7,257 bases of DNA from Pseudomonadota bacterium (GCA_021812505.1 JAKANG010000058.1:1-7257); one strand, 5' to 3'. Positions 1 to 6,188 are shown, counted from the stretch's first letter. A program made the numbers and translations. Notes: generated by a model from the letters alone, not told the origin.

Positions 1-799
1 TGGCGAAGATTGACAAGGTCGCGTCCGCCGGCAAGGCGTTGAAGGCCAGATCGCCTGTCTTGGCGACGCCGCCCTGGATCGGCGTCCGGGGGTCGCCGAC
101 ATGATCGATTGCGATGAAAGCCAGGGGCGGCGGCGCGCAAGAGGCGAGATCGGCCGGCATGGCGGCTCCGAGCGTCGCCAGGGCTGCGATTGGACGTCCA
201 ACGCCGGAACAAACGGCGCGGAAAGCGAACACGCCTCCTGACGACTCGCCGATCAGGTAGATCTTGCGGGGATCCGCCACGCCCTCACCGACAAAGTGGT
301 CCACCAGGTCACGCAGGAATTTGACATCGCGGTCGGCGTCGGGCCCCGCGGCGACCGGCCATTCCGCCCCCAAGGCTTCCGGGTAAAGGAAGACCGGCTT
401 GCTCGATTCGGCGATCTCTTCAAATCGCGAGTGGCGGTGTCCGCGCGGGCCGGCCGCCTTGGGATGAAGAACGATGACCAGCGGCCTGCGTCGCAGTTTC
501 AACCGTTCGTGCTCGACGACGACCGCCGATCGGCTGATTCCACCCGACTGCAGGGTGAGACGAGGGGCCGCCGCGGCCTGGCCCGGAAAAAGAGAGGCGG
601 CGGCAAACAACAAGAGCCCCGCGACGCCTTGCGCGCCCGGGACGACGAAACGCGCGGCAAACCGTGCGAGGCGCGACCGCTTGCCGGGACGCTCATGACC
701 CATGCGGGCCTGCAGGACGCCAAAAGCCGGCGCCTCGCCAAGATTTTCGTCCGAGCGCCCTTGGGCCCCGGCGCGAGCGGAAAAGTCGAACGACATCAT
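1..799 (-). CDS. Secreted PHB-depolymerase/LpqC-type esterase, C-terminus cut by window edge
   Basis: An open minus-strand frame of 266 codons runs off the window start. Numbering from the ATG at 799, a basic stretch (about residues 35-50) leads into a hydrophobic run (about 55-72) ending GQAAAAP, which reads as a signal peptide with cleavage near residue 78; the product is probably exported. The alpha/beta-hydrolase core follows: strand LVIVLHP (107-113), FLYPEALGAEW (137-147), DVKFLRDLVDHF (158-169), then DPRKIYLIGESSGG (176-189), whose G-x-S-x-G places the nucleophile at Ser186. The catalytic Asp is probably Asp236 in DHVGDPRTP; the expected His lies beyond the edge. This order matches the PHB depolymerase/LpqC/feruloyl esterase family, which hydrolyses ester bonds; the substrate is unknown. 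The usual LHG oxyanion motif reads LHP. Start 799 has the best ribosome site; the in-frame ATG at 703 would give a more ordinary signal peptide. Divergent from sdhC. Confidence 0.8.
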   Translation of the reverse strand, partial: MMSFDFSARAGAQGRSDENLGEAPAFGVLQARMGHERPGKRSRLARFAARFVVPGAQGVAGLLLFAAASLFPGQAAAAPRLTLQSGGISRSAVVVEHERLKLRRRPLVIVLHPKAAGPRGHRHSRFEEIAESSKPVFLYPEALGAEWPVAAGPDADRDVKFLRDLVDHFVGEGVADPRKIYLIGESSGGVFAFRAVCSGVGRPIAALATLGAAMPADLASCAPPPLAFIAIDHVGDPRTPIQGGVAKTGDLAFNALPADATLSIFA

Positions 800-806
800 A
801 CTCTGG

Positions 807-815
807 CCTCCCCCC
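807..815 (-). promoter_or_regulatory. Strong Shine-Dalgarno site for the esterase gene
   Basis: On the minus strand GGGGGGAGG is followed by seven bases (CCAGAGT) and then ATGATG, the first ATG at 799. This is the best ribosome site near either candidate start. The in-frame ATG at 703 is preceded only by a weak CAGG. The site therefore favours the longer N-terminus, although that form puts about 32 extra residues before a recognisable signal peptide. Confidence 0.6.
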
Positions 816-821
816 TCTCTA

Positions 822-848
822 GCTTTCGCTTCTTTGCGTTGCGAAAGC
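822..848. repeat. 8-bp inverted repeat with 11-nt loop upstream of the esterase gene
   Basis: GCTTTCGC (822-829) and GCGAAAGC (841-848) are perfect reverse complements separated by 11 bases. The structure sits just upstream of the esterase ribosome site on the minus strand. It could be a leader hairpin or an operator dyad; neither neighbour is a regulator, so nothing favours one reading. There is no T-tract beside it, so it is not an obvious terminator. Confidence 0.5.
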
Positions 849-1026
849 AAGACATTCGCCTTTCCGCCGCGCAAAAAGGCGCGATCAAGCGTCCCATATC
901 GAGAAGAAAGAGCCGCGACATCCCTTGCAATGTCCCGCGACTCAGGCCCTTCCGGGCGATCCGCCGCCGCTCTGTCGAGATGCTCGGGCGGCCCGGACCT
1001 ACATCGAATGGCTGAGGCCGATCTCA

Positions 1027-1065
1027 TTGCGCAGCGCACTCGTTTCCATTAGTGAAATTGATAAC
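1027..1065 (+). promoter_or_regulatory. Possible sdhC promoter region (weak)
   Basis: This AT-richer stretch precedes sdhC by about 90 bases. TTGCGC at 1027-1032 is followed after 17 bases by TAGTGA (1050-1055), and GATAAC at 1060-1065 resembles a -10 element in four of six positions. Neither pair is convincing. The call rests mainly on position and base composition. A TTGAT at 1058-1062 looks like half an FNR/FixK box, but the partner half is absent. Confidence 0.25.
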
Positions 1066-1134
1066 CCCTGGCTTCATTTTGCGCTCCCCGGACGCCAACC
1101 GCGTCCCGCGAACGCGCCCCGGCTAAGTACGAAC

Positions 1135-1142
1135 AGGAAGGG
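1135..1142 (+). promoter_or_regulatory. Shine-Dalgarno site fixing the sdhC start
   Basis: AGGAAGGG ends eight bases before ATG 1151, an ideal spacing. The in-frame GTG at 1142 overlaps this site and would put the start inside it, so ATG 1151 is the better start. Confidence 0.75.
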
Positions 1143-1150
1143 TGAAATTC

Positions 1151-1558
1151 ATGGCCGATCCCAGCCCGATTCCGCTGGAGCAGCGCCGCCCGCTCTCCCC
1201 CCATCTCGAGATCTACAAATGGTCTCCGACCATGGCCGCGTCGATCGCGCATCGCGCGACCGGCGTCGCGCTTTATTTTGGCACGCTGCTGCTGGTCTAT
1301 TATCTGGTCGCGGCGGCGGACGACGTCCACAGCTTCAATTTCGCGTCGGCGATCTTCGGCTCGTTCCTCGGCCAACTTGTGCTGTTCGGCTATACTTTCG
1401 TTCTGCTGCTTCACGTCATGGGCGGCCTGCGCCACGCGATCTGGGACGCCGGCAAGGGCTTCGATCCCGAAGCGCGCGACAAGCTGGCGATCGGCTCCTT
1501 CGCCGCGGCCGCAATTCTGACGGTCCTGCTGTGGATCGTCTCCTTCATCCTTCGCTGA
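1151..1558 (+). CDS. sdhC: Succinate dehydrogenase cytochrome b556 subunit
   Basis: Larger membrane anchor of complex II, 135 residues, the usual size. It binds haem b together with SdhD and helps form the ubiquinone site in the inner membrane. The family signature RPLSPHLEIYKW lies at 13-24 and SIAHRATG at 31-38; Ser31 and Arg35 match the quinone-site Ser27 and Arg31 of E. coli SdhC. H-x3-G-x2-H at 88-95 (HVMGGLRH) places the haem ligand at His88, equivalent to E. coli His84. Three membrane helices are visible, roughly 28-54, 64-94 and 112-134. It is the first gene of sdhCDAB. I chose ATG 1151 over GTG 1142 because a good ribosome site lies just ahead of it and overlaps the GTG. The stop codon is part of the ribosome site of sdhD, suggesting translational coupling. 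Confidence 0.96.
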   Translation: MADPSPIPLEQRRPLSPHLEIYKWSPTMAASIAHRATGVALYFGTLLLVYYLVAAADDVHSFNFASAIFGSFLGQLVLFGYTFVLLLHVMGGLRHAIWDAGKGFDPEARDKLAIGSFAAAAILTVLLWIVSFILR

Positions 1559-1568
1559 GGACCGCCCG

Positions 1569-1958
1569 ATGACCCAGAAAGCCTCCCTGCGGACGCCGCG
1601 CGCGCGCGTCGGTTTCCTCGGCTCGGCCAAATCCGGCACCCATCACGCCTGGATGATGCGCCTCACCGCCTTCGCCTTGCTGCCGCTGACGATCGCCTTT
1701 GTCCTGGTCGTCCTGTCGCTCGTCGGGCGTGATTTCCAAAGCGCGAGAATCCTGTTGGGCTCGCCGCTCGCCGGCATTCTCCTGCTGCTTTTCGTCGGCG
1801 TCGGCGCCTATCACATGACGCTCGGCATGCAGGTGATCATCGAGGATTATGTCCATTCCGAGCGGACGAAACATCTCGCTTTGATGGCGAACATCTGCTT
1901 CGGCCTCCTGATCGGGGCCGCGCTGGTCTATTCGGTGCTGCGCCTGAGCTTCACCTGA
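1569..1958 (+). CDS. sdhD: Succinate dehydrogenase hydrophobic membrane anchor subunit
   Basis: Smaller membrane anchor of complex II, 129 residues with three hydrophobic helices (about 28-52, 62-90 and 103-126). It supplies the second haem b ligand and part of the ubiquinone site. SGTHHAWMMRLTA at 22-34 is the N-terminal pattern common in alphaproteobacterial SdhD. YHMTLGMQVIIEDYVH at 81-96 is the core motif: His82 corresponds to haem ligand His71 of E. coli, and Asp93-Tyr94 to Asp82-Tyr83 at the quinone site. The gene starts ten bases after the sdhC stop, and its ribosome site TGAGGA (1556-1561) overlaps that stop codon, so the two anchors are likely made in step. A 62-base gap containing a hairpin separates it from sdhA. 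Confidence 0.95.
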   Translation: MTQKASLRTPRARVGFLGSAKSGTHHAWMMRLTAFALLPLTIAFVLVVLSLVGRDFQSARILLGSPLAGILLLLFVGVGAYHMTLGMQVIIEDYVHSERTKHLALMANICFGLLIGAALVYSVLRLSFT

Positions 1959-1965
1959 TTGTCGT

Positions 1966-1988
1966 CCGGGCGCGCGCGAGCCGCCCGG
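1966..1988 (+). repeat. 7-bp GC hairpin in the sdhD-sdhA gap
   Basis: CCGGGCG (1966-1972) and CGCCCGG (1982-1988) pair perfectly around a nine-base loop, beginning eight bases after the sdhD stop. No U-tract follows, so it is unlikely to terminate transcription. In mRNA it would lie between the membrane-anchor and flavoprotein cistrons and ends 18 bases before the sdhA ribosome site (2007-2012). Confidence 0.5.
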
Positions 1989-2020
1989 CCTTTCGCAATT
2001 CCTGATCAAGGATTCATCCC

Positions 2021-3853
2021 ATGGCATCGAACGACGCCCCGGCCAAGGCGGCCATCGGCGGCAAGGCCTATCCGATCACCGACCACACCTTCGACGTGGT
2101 CGTGGTCGGCGCAGGCGGCGCGGGTCTGCGCGCCACGGTCGGCTGCTCGCAAGCGGGCCTGCGCACGGCATGCATTTCCAAGGTTTTCCCGACCCGTTCG
2201 CACACGGTCGCGGCGCAGGGCGGCGTCGCCGCCTCGCTCGCCAACATGGGGCCGGACAACTGGAAATGGCACATGTACGACACCGTCAAGGGCTCCGACT
2301 GGCTCGGAGACCAGGACGCGATCGAATATCTGTGCCGCAACGCCCCGGCCGCCGTTTATGAGCTGGAGCATTGGGGCGTTCCCTTCTCCCGCACCGTCGA
2401 CGGCAAGATCTACCAGCGCCCCTTCGGCGGCATGACCACCGATTTCGGCAAGGGCCCGCCGGCGCAACGCACCTGCGCCGCCGCCGACCGCACCGGCCAC
2501 GCCATGCTGCACACGCTTTATGGCCAGGCGCTGAAGAACTCGACGGAATTCTTCATCGAATATTTCGCCATCGACCTGATCATGGACTCGGAAGGTCGGT
2601 GCCGCGGCGTCGTCTGCCTGAAGATGGACGACGGCACGATCCACCGCTTCCGCTCACAGCTCGTGATTCTGGCGACGGGCGGCTATGGCCGCGCTTATTT
2701 CTCCGCCACTTCGGCCCATACCTGCACCGGCGACGGCGGCGGCATGGTTCTACGCGCGGGGCTCCCGTTGCAGGATCTGGAATTCGTCCAGTTCCATCCG
2801 ACCGGCATCTATGGCGCAGGCTGCCTGATCACCGAAGGCGCGCGCGGCGAAGGCGGCTATCTGACCAATTCGTCCGGCGAACGCTTCATGGAGCGCTATG
2901 CCCCTTCCGTGAAGGATCTGGCCCCGCGCGACATGGTCTCGCGCGCCATGACCATGGAGATCCGCGAAGGCCGCGGCGTGGGCAAGAACAAGGACCACAT
3001 CTTCCTGCACCTCGACCATCTCGATCCGAAGATCCTGCACGAGCGCCTGCCCGGCATTTCGGAAAGCGCCAAGATCTTCGCCGGCGTGGACGTCACCCGC
3101 GAGCCCATCCCGGTCCTGCCGACGGTCCATTACAATATGGGCGGCATCCAGACCAACTATCACGGCGAAGTGCTCACCAAGAGGGGCGACGACCCGGATG
3201 TGGTGGTGCCCGGCCTGATGGCGATCGGCGAGGCGGCCTGCGTTTCGGTCCACGGCGCCAACCGCCTCGGCTCCAATTCGCTGATCGACCTCGTGGTGTT
3301 CGGCCGCGCCGCCGGCCAGCGCGCTGCGGAACTCGTCAAGGCGGGCGCGAAGCAGGACAATCTGCCGGAAAATTCGGCCGATCTCGCCCTGTCGCGCCTC
3401 GACCACTACCGCTACGCCAATGGCGGCACGCCGACCGCCGAACTTCGCCTGAAAATGCAGCGCGTGATGCAGAACAATTGCGCGGTCTATCGCACCGGAG
3501 AAGTGCTTGAGGAAGGCGTCAAGCTCATCCACGACGTCTGGAAGGGCCGCGACGACCTGCGCGTCTCCGACCGCTCGCTGATCTGGAACTCGGACCTGAT
3601 CGAGACCCTCGAATTCGACAATCTGGTCGTCCAGGCGGCCGTGACCATGGTCGGCGCCGAGAACCGCAAGGAATCGCGCGGCGCCCACGCCCGCGAGGAT
3701 TTCGCCAATCGCGACGATGTCAACTGGATGAAGCACACTCTGGCGACCATCGACGACGCCGCCAAGTCCGTGACCATCGATTACCGCCCCGTGCACAGCT
3801 ACACCATGACGGACGAGGTCTCCTATATCGAGCCGAAGGCCCGCGTCTACTGA
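2021..3853 (+). CDS. sdhA: Succinate dehydrogenase flavoprotein subunit
   Basis: Catalytic subunit of complex II on the cytoplasmic face: oxidises succinate to fumarate and reduces covalently bound FAD. The 610 residues are full length for the family. The dinucleotide-binding loop GAGGAG is at 30-35. SHTVAAQGG (60-68) carries His61, which matches the FAD-linked His45 of E. coli. Substrate and catalytic residues follow at constant offset: His259 in HPTG (E. coli His242), Arg303 in PRDMVSR (Arg286), His370 in PTVHYNMGG (His354) and Arg415 in GANRLGSNS (Arg399). The helical domain follows from about 455 and the C-terminus [10 protein letters not shown] is typical. ATG 2021 is preceded by CAAGGA (2007-2012), eight bases away. 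No frame damage is visible. Hairpins lie in the gaps on both sides of this cistron. Confidence 0.98.
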   Translation: MASNDAPAKAAIGGKAYPITDHTFDVVVVGAGGAGLRATVGCSQAGLRTACISKVFPTRSHTVAAQGGVAASLANMGPDNWKWHMYDTVKGSDWLGDQDAIEYLCRNAPAAVYELEHWGVPFSRTVDGKIYQRPFGGMTTDFGKGPPAQRTCAAADRTGHAMLHTLYGQALKNSTEFFIEYFAIDLIMDSEGRCRGVVCLKMDDGTIHRFRSQLVILATGGYGRAYFSATSAHTCTGDGGGMVLRAGLPLQDLEFVQFHPTGIYGAGCLITEGARGEGGYLTNSSGERFMERYAPSVKDLAPRDMVSRAMTMEIREGRGVGKNKDHIFLHLDHLDPKILHERLPGISESAKIFAGVDVTREPIPVLPTVHYNMGGIQTNYHGEVLTKRGDDPDVVVPGLMAIGEAACVSVHGANRLGSNSLIDLVVFGRAAGQRAAELVKAGAKQDNLPENSADLALSRLDHYRYANGGTPTAELRLKMQRVMQNNCAVYRTGEVLEEGVKLIHDVWKGRDDLRVSDRSLIWNSDLIETLEFDNLVVQAAVTMVGAENRKESRGAHAREDFANRDDVNWMKHTLATIDDAAKSVTIDYRPVHSYTMTDEVSYIEPKARVY

Positions 3854-3863
3854 GGTCAATCCC

Positions 3864-3885
3864 GGCCGGGACCGCGGTCCCGGCC
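3864..3885. repeat. Perfect 22-bp palindrome in the sdhA-sdhB gap
   Basis: GGCCGGGACCG followed directly by its reverse complement CGGTCCCGGCC, starting ten bases after the sdhA stop. As RNA it would fold into a very stable GC hairpin; as DNA it is a two-fold symmetric site. It lacks a clean U-tract, so full termination before the essential sdhB is unlikely. A smaller 6-bp hairpin (CCGCCT 3910-3915 with AGGCGG 3922-3927) follows it in the same 95-base gap. Confidence 0.7.
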
Positions 3886-3948
3886 TCCCGTTTCCTCGCG
3901 AGAAAGACCCCGCCTTGGGCGAGGCGGCGACGAGAGAGAGCAAACCCG

Positions 3949-4728
3949 ATGGTTGAATTCGCGCTTCCGAAGAATTCCGTTGTCGGCCTTGGCAAGACCT
4001 GGCCCAAGCCGGCCAACGCCAAGCGCCTGACCGAATTCCGCATCTATCGCTGGAATCCGGACGACGGCGCCAATCCGACGATCGACACCTATTATGTCGA
4101 TCGCGACGATTGCGGGCCGATGGTGCTCGACGCGCTGCTCTATATCAAGAACAAGATCGATCCGACGCTGACGCTCCGCCGCTCCTGCCGTGAGGGCATC
4201 TGCGGCTCCTGCTCGATGAATATCGACGGCGAGAACACGCTCGCCTGCACCAAGGCGATCGACGACGTGAAGGCGCCGGTCAAGATCAACCCGCTGCCGC
4301 ATATGCCGGTCGTCAAGGACCTCGTGCCCGACCTCACCGTCTTTTACGCCCAGCACGCCTCGATCGAGCCCTGGCTGCACACCGAAAGCCCACAGCCGGA
4401 AAAGGAATGGCTGCAATCGCCCGAGGACCGCGCCAAGCTCGACGGCCTTTACGAATGCGTGCTCTGCGCCTGCTGCTCGACCTCCTGCCCGTCCTATTGG
4501 TGGAACGGCGAGCGCTATCTCGGCCCCGCGGCCCTGCTGCACGCTTTTCGCTGGCTGATCGACTCGCGCGACGAGGCGACCGGCGAAAGGCTCGACTTCC
4601 TGGACGACCCGTTCCGGCTCTATCGCTGCCACACCATCATGAACTGCGCCCGCGCCTGCCCCAAGGGCCTGAACCCGGCCAAGGCGATCGCGGACATCAA
4701 GAACATGCTGATCGACCGTCAGGCGTAA
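3949..4728 (+). CDS. sdhB: Succinate dehydrogenase iron-sulfur subunit
   Basis: Electron-transfer subunit of complex II, 259 residues, joining SdhA to the membrane quinone site. The N-terminal ferredoxin domain has the [2Fe-2S] ligands Cys80, Cys85, Cys88 and Cys100 ([10 protein letters not shown], then LAC). In the C-terminal domain [13 protein letters not shown] (169-181) and [14 protein letters not shown] (227-240) give the [4Fe-4S] ligands Cys170, Cys173, Cys176 and Cys237, and the [3Fe-4S] ligands Cys180, Cys227 and Cys233. Quinone-site residues Pro181, Trp185, His228 and Ile230 match Pro160, Trp164, His207 and Ile209 of E. coli at a constant offset of 21. The ribosome site is only a purine run (GAGAGAGAG, about 3932-3940), weaker than those of the other sdh genes. 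Last gene of the operon; a terminator follows 21 bases after the stop. Confidence 0.98.
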   Translation: MVEFALPKNSVVGLGKTWPKPANAKRLTEFRIYRWNPDDGANPTIDTYYVDRDDCGPMVLDALLYIKNKIDPTLTLRRSCREGICGSCSMNIDGENTLACTKAIDDVKAPVKINPLPHMPVVKDLVPDLTVFYAQHASIEPWLHTESPQPEKEWLQSPEDRAKLDGLYECVLCACCSTSCPSYWWNGERYLGPAALLHAFRWLIDSRDEATGERLDFLDDPFRLYRCHTIMNCARACPKGLNPAKAIADIKNMLIDRQA

Positions 4729-4749
4729 GCCGGCGGATCCTTCACAATG

Positions 4750-4789
4750 AAAAGGGCGCGCCCCGAAGGACGCGCCCTTTTCGTTTATT
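4750..4789. terminator. Bidirectional intrinsic terminator between sdhB and the GNAT gene
   Basis: AAAAGGGCGCG (4750-4760) and CGCGCCCTTTT (4771-4781) form a perfect 11-bp stem with a ten-base loop, followed by the T-rich tail TTTTCGTTTATT. Read on the minus strand the same stem also ends in TTTT, so it can stop both sdhCDAB transcripts and the convergent acetyltransferase gene, which ends at 4802. Confidence 0.9.
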
Positions 4790-4801
4790 GCTTTGTCCGG
4801 C

Positions 4802-5389
4802 TTACGCCCGCGGCTGCAAAGAAAACACCCGCGTCTGCAGATCGAGCATTGCGGTTGCAAAACTCGTCGCATTCTCGGCGAATTCGCCCCAGACCGAGAC
4901 CGGGCTCGGCTCGCGCGCGACCAGCTTTCCGGTCATGTCGTCGGTTTCGAAGCGAAGGTCCGCCTCGAATTTCCGCGCCAGCCCCTGCATCGCCCTATTG
5001 CTGGCGAGGCAGGACATGTAGAGCGCGTCGGCGCGGCGGTTGCGGGCGGCGCGCACGATGCGCGACATCAGTTCCGTGCCGACGCCGCGACGGCGCCATT
5101 CCTTCTCGACGCTGAAGGCGGCTTCGACCGAGCCGCCGATGATCTTGTTGCCGACCGCCCGCAATTCGCCGGCGCCGCGCAGCATGCCATCGACATAGAA
5201 TCCGTAGATCACGTCGTCGATGCCGAAGCAGCGTTCCGCATAGCGGTTGAGAAACTCATCGTTGACCGCCATGGCGAAGCGGTCGTACCGGCTTTTCGCG
5301 TCCAGGCGCAAGAGATGCTCCCGAAACGCCGCAAGATCGGCCGGCCACAATCTGCGCACCACGCCGCCATGGATCATCATCTGTTCCAT
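4802..5389 (-). CDS. GNAT-family N-acetyltransferase, substrate unknown
   Basis: 195 residues with one GNAT fold covering most of the chain. The region at 90-120 is motif A: AFSVEKEWRRRGVGTEL, where R99-x-x-G102-x-G104 is the acetyl-CoA pyrophosphate loop. The following SNRAMQGLARKFEADL (130-145) matches the motif B helix. GELRAVG (74-80) is the beta strand that usually precedes motif A. GNAT enzymes move an acetyl group from acetyl-CoA to an amine on a small molecule or protein; nothing here shows which. The last 35 residues or so, after GKLVARE, form a tail of unclear role. ATG 5389 has AGGA at 5398-5401, eight bases ahead. The gene converges on sdhB and shares its terminator. It follows mutT in the same direction after a 264-base gap, so it probably has its own promoter. 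Confidence 0.85.
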   Translation of the reverse strand: MEQMMIHGGVVRRLWPADLAAFREHLLRLDAKSRYDRFAMAVNDEFLNRYAERCFGIDDVIYGFYVDGMLRGAGELRAVGNKIIGGSVEAAFSVEKEWRRRGVGTELMSRIVRAARNRRADALYMSCLASNRAMQGLARKFEADLRFETDDMTGKLVAREPSPVSVWGEFAENATSFATAMLDLQTRVFSLQPRA

Positions 5390-5409
5390 AGGGGTATTCC
5401 TGTCCTTTC

Positions 5410-5445
5410 GCGGCCTCTGGCCGCCGTTGCTCCGACCCTCGGAGC
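5410..5445 (-). repeat. Two tandem hairpins in the leader of the GNAT gene
   Basis: Read on the minus strand, GCTCCGA-GGG-TCGGAGC (5445-5429, 7-bp stem) is followed four bases later by GCGGCC-AGA-GGCCGC (5424-5410, 6-bp stem), and then the ribosome site at 5401-5398. Both stems are perfect with three-base loops. They fill most of the predicted untranslated leader. There is no T-tract after either one. Confidence 0.6.
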
Positions 5446-5463
5446 GCGTCCCTCACTTTGAGC

Positions 5464-5494
5464 GTTATATGTTGCATTGCAAAAGAAAGTTCAA
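5464..5494 (-). promoter_or_regulatory. Candidate sigma-70-type promoter for the GNAT gene
   Basis: On the minus strand TTGAAC (5494-5489) lies 19 bases upstream of TATAAC (5469-5464), or 18 bases upstream of ATATAA (5470-5465). It lies in an AT-rich patch (about 5460-5560) that stands out from the GC-rich surroundings. A transcript would start near 5457 and have a leader of roughly 65-70 bases. A second -10-like element, TAAAAT, lies further upstream near 5535-5540. The rest of the gap up to the mutT stop at 5654 shows no gene. Confidence 0.45.
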
Positions 5495-5653
5495 GTCCTA
5501 ACTTTAGGCATCCCTTACCACACCTTTGTTAATTATTTTATAAAACAGTGTGTTACTCGCCAGATCGCCTCCTCGAAGAACGATAGATTGGCCTGGGAAC
5601 GATGCTGCAACGCAACACATTTGAGCCCTGAAGCCTGAATGAAAGATGAACGG

Positions 5654-6055
5654 TCAGGCGAGCAGGTCGATCAGGGCGGGAATCAGCGGCGCGTCGGCCG
5701 ACGGCATCGGAAGCTCGCGCAATTTATGCGGGTGAAGCCATTTCAGCGCCTGGCCCTCGCGCGCGACCACCGAGCCCTGCCAGCGGTAACAGGCGTAAAG
5801 CGGCATCAGAAGGTGGAAATCGTCATAGGCGTGGCTGGCGAAGGTGAGGGGCGCGAGGCAGGGCTCCTTGACCTCGACGCCAAGTTCCTCGCGCAATTCG
5901 CGGATCAGCGCCTGCTCCGGCCGCTCGCCGGCGTCGACCTTGCCGCCGGGGAATTCCCACAGGCCGGCGAGCTGCTTGCCCTCTGGCCTTTGCGCCACCA
6001 GCACCCGATGGTCTGCGTCGATCAGCGCGACCGCGACGACAAGGAGAAGTCTCAT
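5654..6055 (-). CDS. mutT: MutT-type Nudix hydrolase (8-oxo-dGTP diphosphatase-like)
   Basis: 133 residues, the normal size for a single-domain MutT-type enzyme. The Nudix box is complete at 38-60: G38, E44, then R52-E53-L54, E56-E57 and G59-V60, fitting G-x5-E-x7-R-E-U-x-E-E-x-G-U, with the metal-binding glutamates in place. It is preceded by LAGLWEFPGGK (29-39), the MutT form of the box entry. The MutT branch removes oxidised 8-oxo-dGTP from the nucleotide pool and so prevents A:T to C:G mutations; Nudix substrates vary, so the specificity is inferred from similarity. ATG 6055 follows GGAGCGGAACAAAAA, a modest ribosome site, part of which lies in a hairpin stem. It lies downstream of argJ in the same direction with 133 bases between. 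No clear terminator is seen after its stop. Confidence 0.88.
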   Translation of the reverse strand: MRLLLVVAVALIDADHRVLVAQRPEGKQLAGLWEFPGGKVDAGERPEQALIRELREELGVEVKEPCLAPLTFASHAYDDFHLLMPLYACYRWQGSVVAREGQALKWLHPHKLRELPMPSADAPLIPALIDLLA

Positions 6056-6063
6056 TTTTTGTT

Positions 6064-6080
6064 CCGCTCCCGCGGAGCGG
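6064..6080 (-). repeat. 7-bp hairpin overlapping the mutT ribosome site
   Basis: On the minus strand CCGCTCC-GCG-GGAGCGG folds into a perfect 7-bp stem with a three-base loop. Its 3' arm contains the GGAG that is the best Shine-Dalgarno candidate for mutT, ending eight bases before the start codon. Folding would hide the site. Confidence 0.55.
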
Positions 6081-6105
6081 CGCCCCTCGCATCAGCTCGG
6101 CCGCA

Positions 6106-6187
6106 GCCCGTTTGCAAAAACGGGCGTCTGCCGACGCCCCGTAGCCCGTCTGTGGACGGGCGTTCGCTCCTAGCCTGCTTCGCAGGC
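6106..6187. repeat. Cluster of four perfect short hairpins between argJ and mutT
   Basis: Four perfect stems lie head to tail: GCCCGTTT/AAACGGGC (6106-6113 with 6118-6125, loop GCAA), GGGCGTC/GACGCCC (6122-6128 with 6133-6139), GCCCGTC/GACGGGC (6144-6150 with 6155-6161) and GCCTGC/GCAGGC (6173-6178 with 6182-6187). The first three share the arm core GCCCGT/ACGGGC or its close variant, and the first two overlap by GGGC. The last one ends directly beside the argJ stop codon. None has a proper T-tract, although the group may serve as a 3' end or RNA-stability element for argJ. It resembles REP-like intergenic palindromes. Confidence 0.65.
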
Positions 6188-6188
6188 G

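Larger units (their letters stand above)
800..1150. other. Divergent intergenic region between esterase gene and sdhC
   Basis: About 350 bases without a convincing gene. Open frames crossing it are extensions of antisense frames from the neighbours and have no family-like features. It holds the esterase ribosome site (807-815), an 8-bp hairpin (822-848), a short GC-rich stretch with weak palindromes around 950-1000, and an AT-richer stretch at about 1045-1080 that is the best place for the sdhC promoter. No clear -35/-10 pair for the esterase could be identified. Confidence 0.6.

Noticed and set aside
296..1015. 239-codon plus-strand frame opposite the esterase gene
   Set aside because: The minus-strand frame carries the hydrolase motifs and signal peptide. 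The plus frame is Arg/Gly-rich with no motif.
1058..1071. FNR/FixK box upstream of sdhC
   Set aside because: Only the TTGAT half is present; the ATCAA half is missing at the required spacing.
1142..1150. GTG at 1142 as the sdhC start
   Set aside because: It overlaps the Shine-Dalgarno site AGGAAGGG, whose spacing fits ATG 1151.
2750..3943. 397-codon open frame antisense to sdhA
   Set aside because: It lies opposite a full-length, fully conserved sdhA, and has no recognisable domain. Long antisense frames are common in GC-rich codon usage.
3856..4872. 338-codon open frame antisense to sdhB and across the terminator
   Set aside because: It crosses the strong terminator stem and mirrors sdhB codons; the composition is low-information and no family is recognisable.
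5603..5632. Nine-codon open frame in the mutT-GNAT gap, plus strand
   Set aside because: Very short, no proper ribosome site, and no sign of conservation available.
6106..6187. CRISPR array
   Set aside because: The repeats are adjacent self-complementary stems of differing sequence, not identical repeats with uniform spacers.
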